Assembly (NCBI RefSeq): GCF_008923365.1
Contig: NZ_WBMR01000074.1
Span: 1-40,778, forward strand
DNA: 40,778 nt
Source of the DNA: Actinomadura montaniterrae
GTDB taxonomy: Bacteria; Actinomycetota; Actinomycetes; Streptosporangiales; Streptosporangiaceae
Direction: 5' to 3'
Part shown: one piece after another, positions 40,421-40,778 of the stretch
Position numbering within the stretch: the first letter of the stretch is position 1
Layout of the letters: every line of letters starts with the position of its first letter
The notes under the pieces: generated by a model
Seen by the model: only the letters and a program-made list of their open reading frames with translations
Told to the model about the DNA's origin: nothing
The model's database searches: none
Program-made: the position numbers and the translations under genes

Positions 40421-40458
40421 CCGGCGGACGGCACGGGAACCGGCGGACGGCACGGGAA
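40421..40458 (+). repeat. 19-bp direct repeat
   Basis: CCGGCGGACGGCACGGGAA occurs twice in tandem (40421-40439 and 40440-40458). The second copy runs into the terminator stem. Confidence 0.8.
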
Positions 40459-40485
40459 AGCGTCCCAAGGCGCTTTCCCGTGCCG
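40448..40485 (+). terminator. 15-bp stem-loop after the large secreted protein
   Basis: CGGCACGGGAAAGCG, loop TCCCAAGG, CGCTTTCCCGTGCCG is a perfect stem. It lies 50 bases after the stop codon and most likely ends that transcript before the downstream paralogue. Confidence 0.75.
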
Positions 40486-40651
40486 CTTCCCGCGCCGTCC
40501 CGAAGATCGAATTCGCGCCGGTCAGCCGACCGAAGGCGACTTCGGTCACGATTTCATAAGGGACCGGATGTGTCGGACTGACTACCCAATAGGATCCCCG
40601 CACCGGAGTGGCCGGGGTGGCCACCGGGCCAAGGCTTAGGGGATCGGACTC

Positions 40652-40778
40652 GTGAGAGCTCTTTTGCGACAGCGCCGGACGAGCGTCCGCGCGGGCCTGG
40701 CGGCGGCCGCCGCCGACACCGACCCGCCGTCCGGGACGCCGGCGACCGTCAGCGCCGACCCGCTGCCGACCGCGCAGG
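40652..40778 (+). CDS. paralogue of the large secreted protein (cut by window end)
   Basis: GTG 40652 follows AGGGGA, and an in-frame TAG at 40637-40639 excludes a longer start. After a short basic N-terminus (MRALLRQRRTSVRAG) and only a brief Ala run, the sequence DTDPPSGTPATVSADPLPTAQ is almost identical to residues following the signal peptide of the upstream protein, in both protein and DNA. The hydrophobic core of the signal peptide is nearly absent, so export may be impaired. The rest lies beyond the window. Confidence 0.8.
   Translation, partial: MRALLRQRRTSVRAGLAAAAADTDPPSGTPATVSADPLPTAQ

Noticed and set aside
37018..40434. An 1138-codon open frame on the minus strand across the large secreted protein
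   Set aside because: The plus-strand protein has clear domains and a signal peptide; the minus-strand sequence is a GC-driven shadow.

Overview
The window is very GC-rich, uses many GTG starts, and keeps gene orders typical of actinomycetes (ispE next to an ABC-F gene; tRNA-Gln, glmU, prs, rplY, pth). It reads as a chromosomal segment of an Actinomadura-like or related member of Streptosporangiales; the genus is inferred from the style of the proteins, not proven. No insertion sequence, phage gene or CRISPR array was seen.

Left part (1-17.4 kb): mixed core and accessory genes. A GH26-like glycosidase enters from the left edge, followed by ispE, two small membrane proteins, an ABC-F ATPase and an amidase. 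A minus-strand group holds a quinone-oxidoreductase-like MDR enzyme, a SnoaL-like protein and a TamR/UrtR-type MarR regulator. An MMPL exporter runs into a NarL-type two-component pair. Then come a patatin/maf pair, a trans-aconitate methyltransferase gene (tam), a VOC protein, a desaturase/TetR operon and a decayed ADP-ribosylglycohydrolase. The MarR gene and tam share operator-like sites and both look leaderless, which suggests a TamR-type regulon split over 7 kb.

Middle (17.4-22.3 kb): conserved housekeeping genes. These are tRNA-Gln(UUG), glmU, prs, rplY (L25/CTC) and pth, separated by strong hairpins. A 600-base gap after prs carries a structured repeat.

Right part (22.4-40.8 kb): a cell-surface polysaccharide locus. 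It holds a priming glycosylphosphotransferase, PAP phosphatase and ATP sulfurylase (cysQ, cysD, cysN), all four dTDP-L-rhamnose genes (rmlA, B, D and C), an O-antigen-ligase/polymerase-like membrane protein, a PAPS-type sulfotransferase, a parallel beta-helix protein, a lipoprotein and two very similar secreted multidomain proteins, the second cut by the window edge. Together they suggest a sulfated, rhamnose-containing exopolymer. No APS kinase and no ordinary chain glycosyltransferase is present, so parts of the pathway must lie elsewhere.

The most unusual feature is a roughly 150-bp dispersed repeat present twice in opposite orientation (20386-20534 and 34405-34550). Each copy begins just after the stop codon of an unrelated gene. 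Their differences are mostly compensatory within hairpin arms, as expected for a structured RNA or DNA element. Three other genes (ABC-F, the response regulator/maf pair and the sulfotransferase) have short tandem repeats at or just after their 3' ends.
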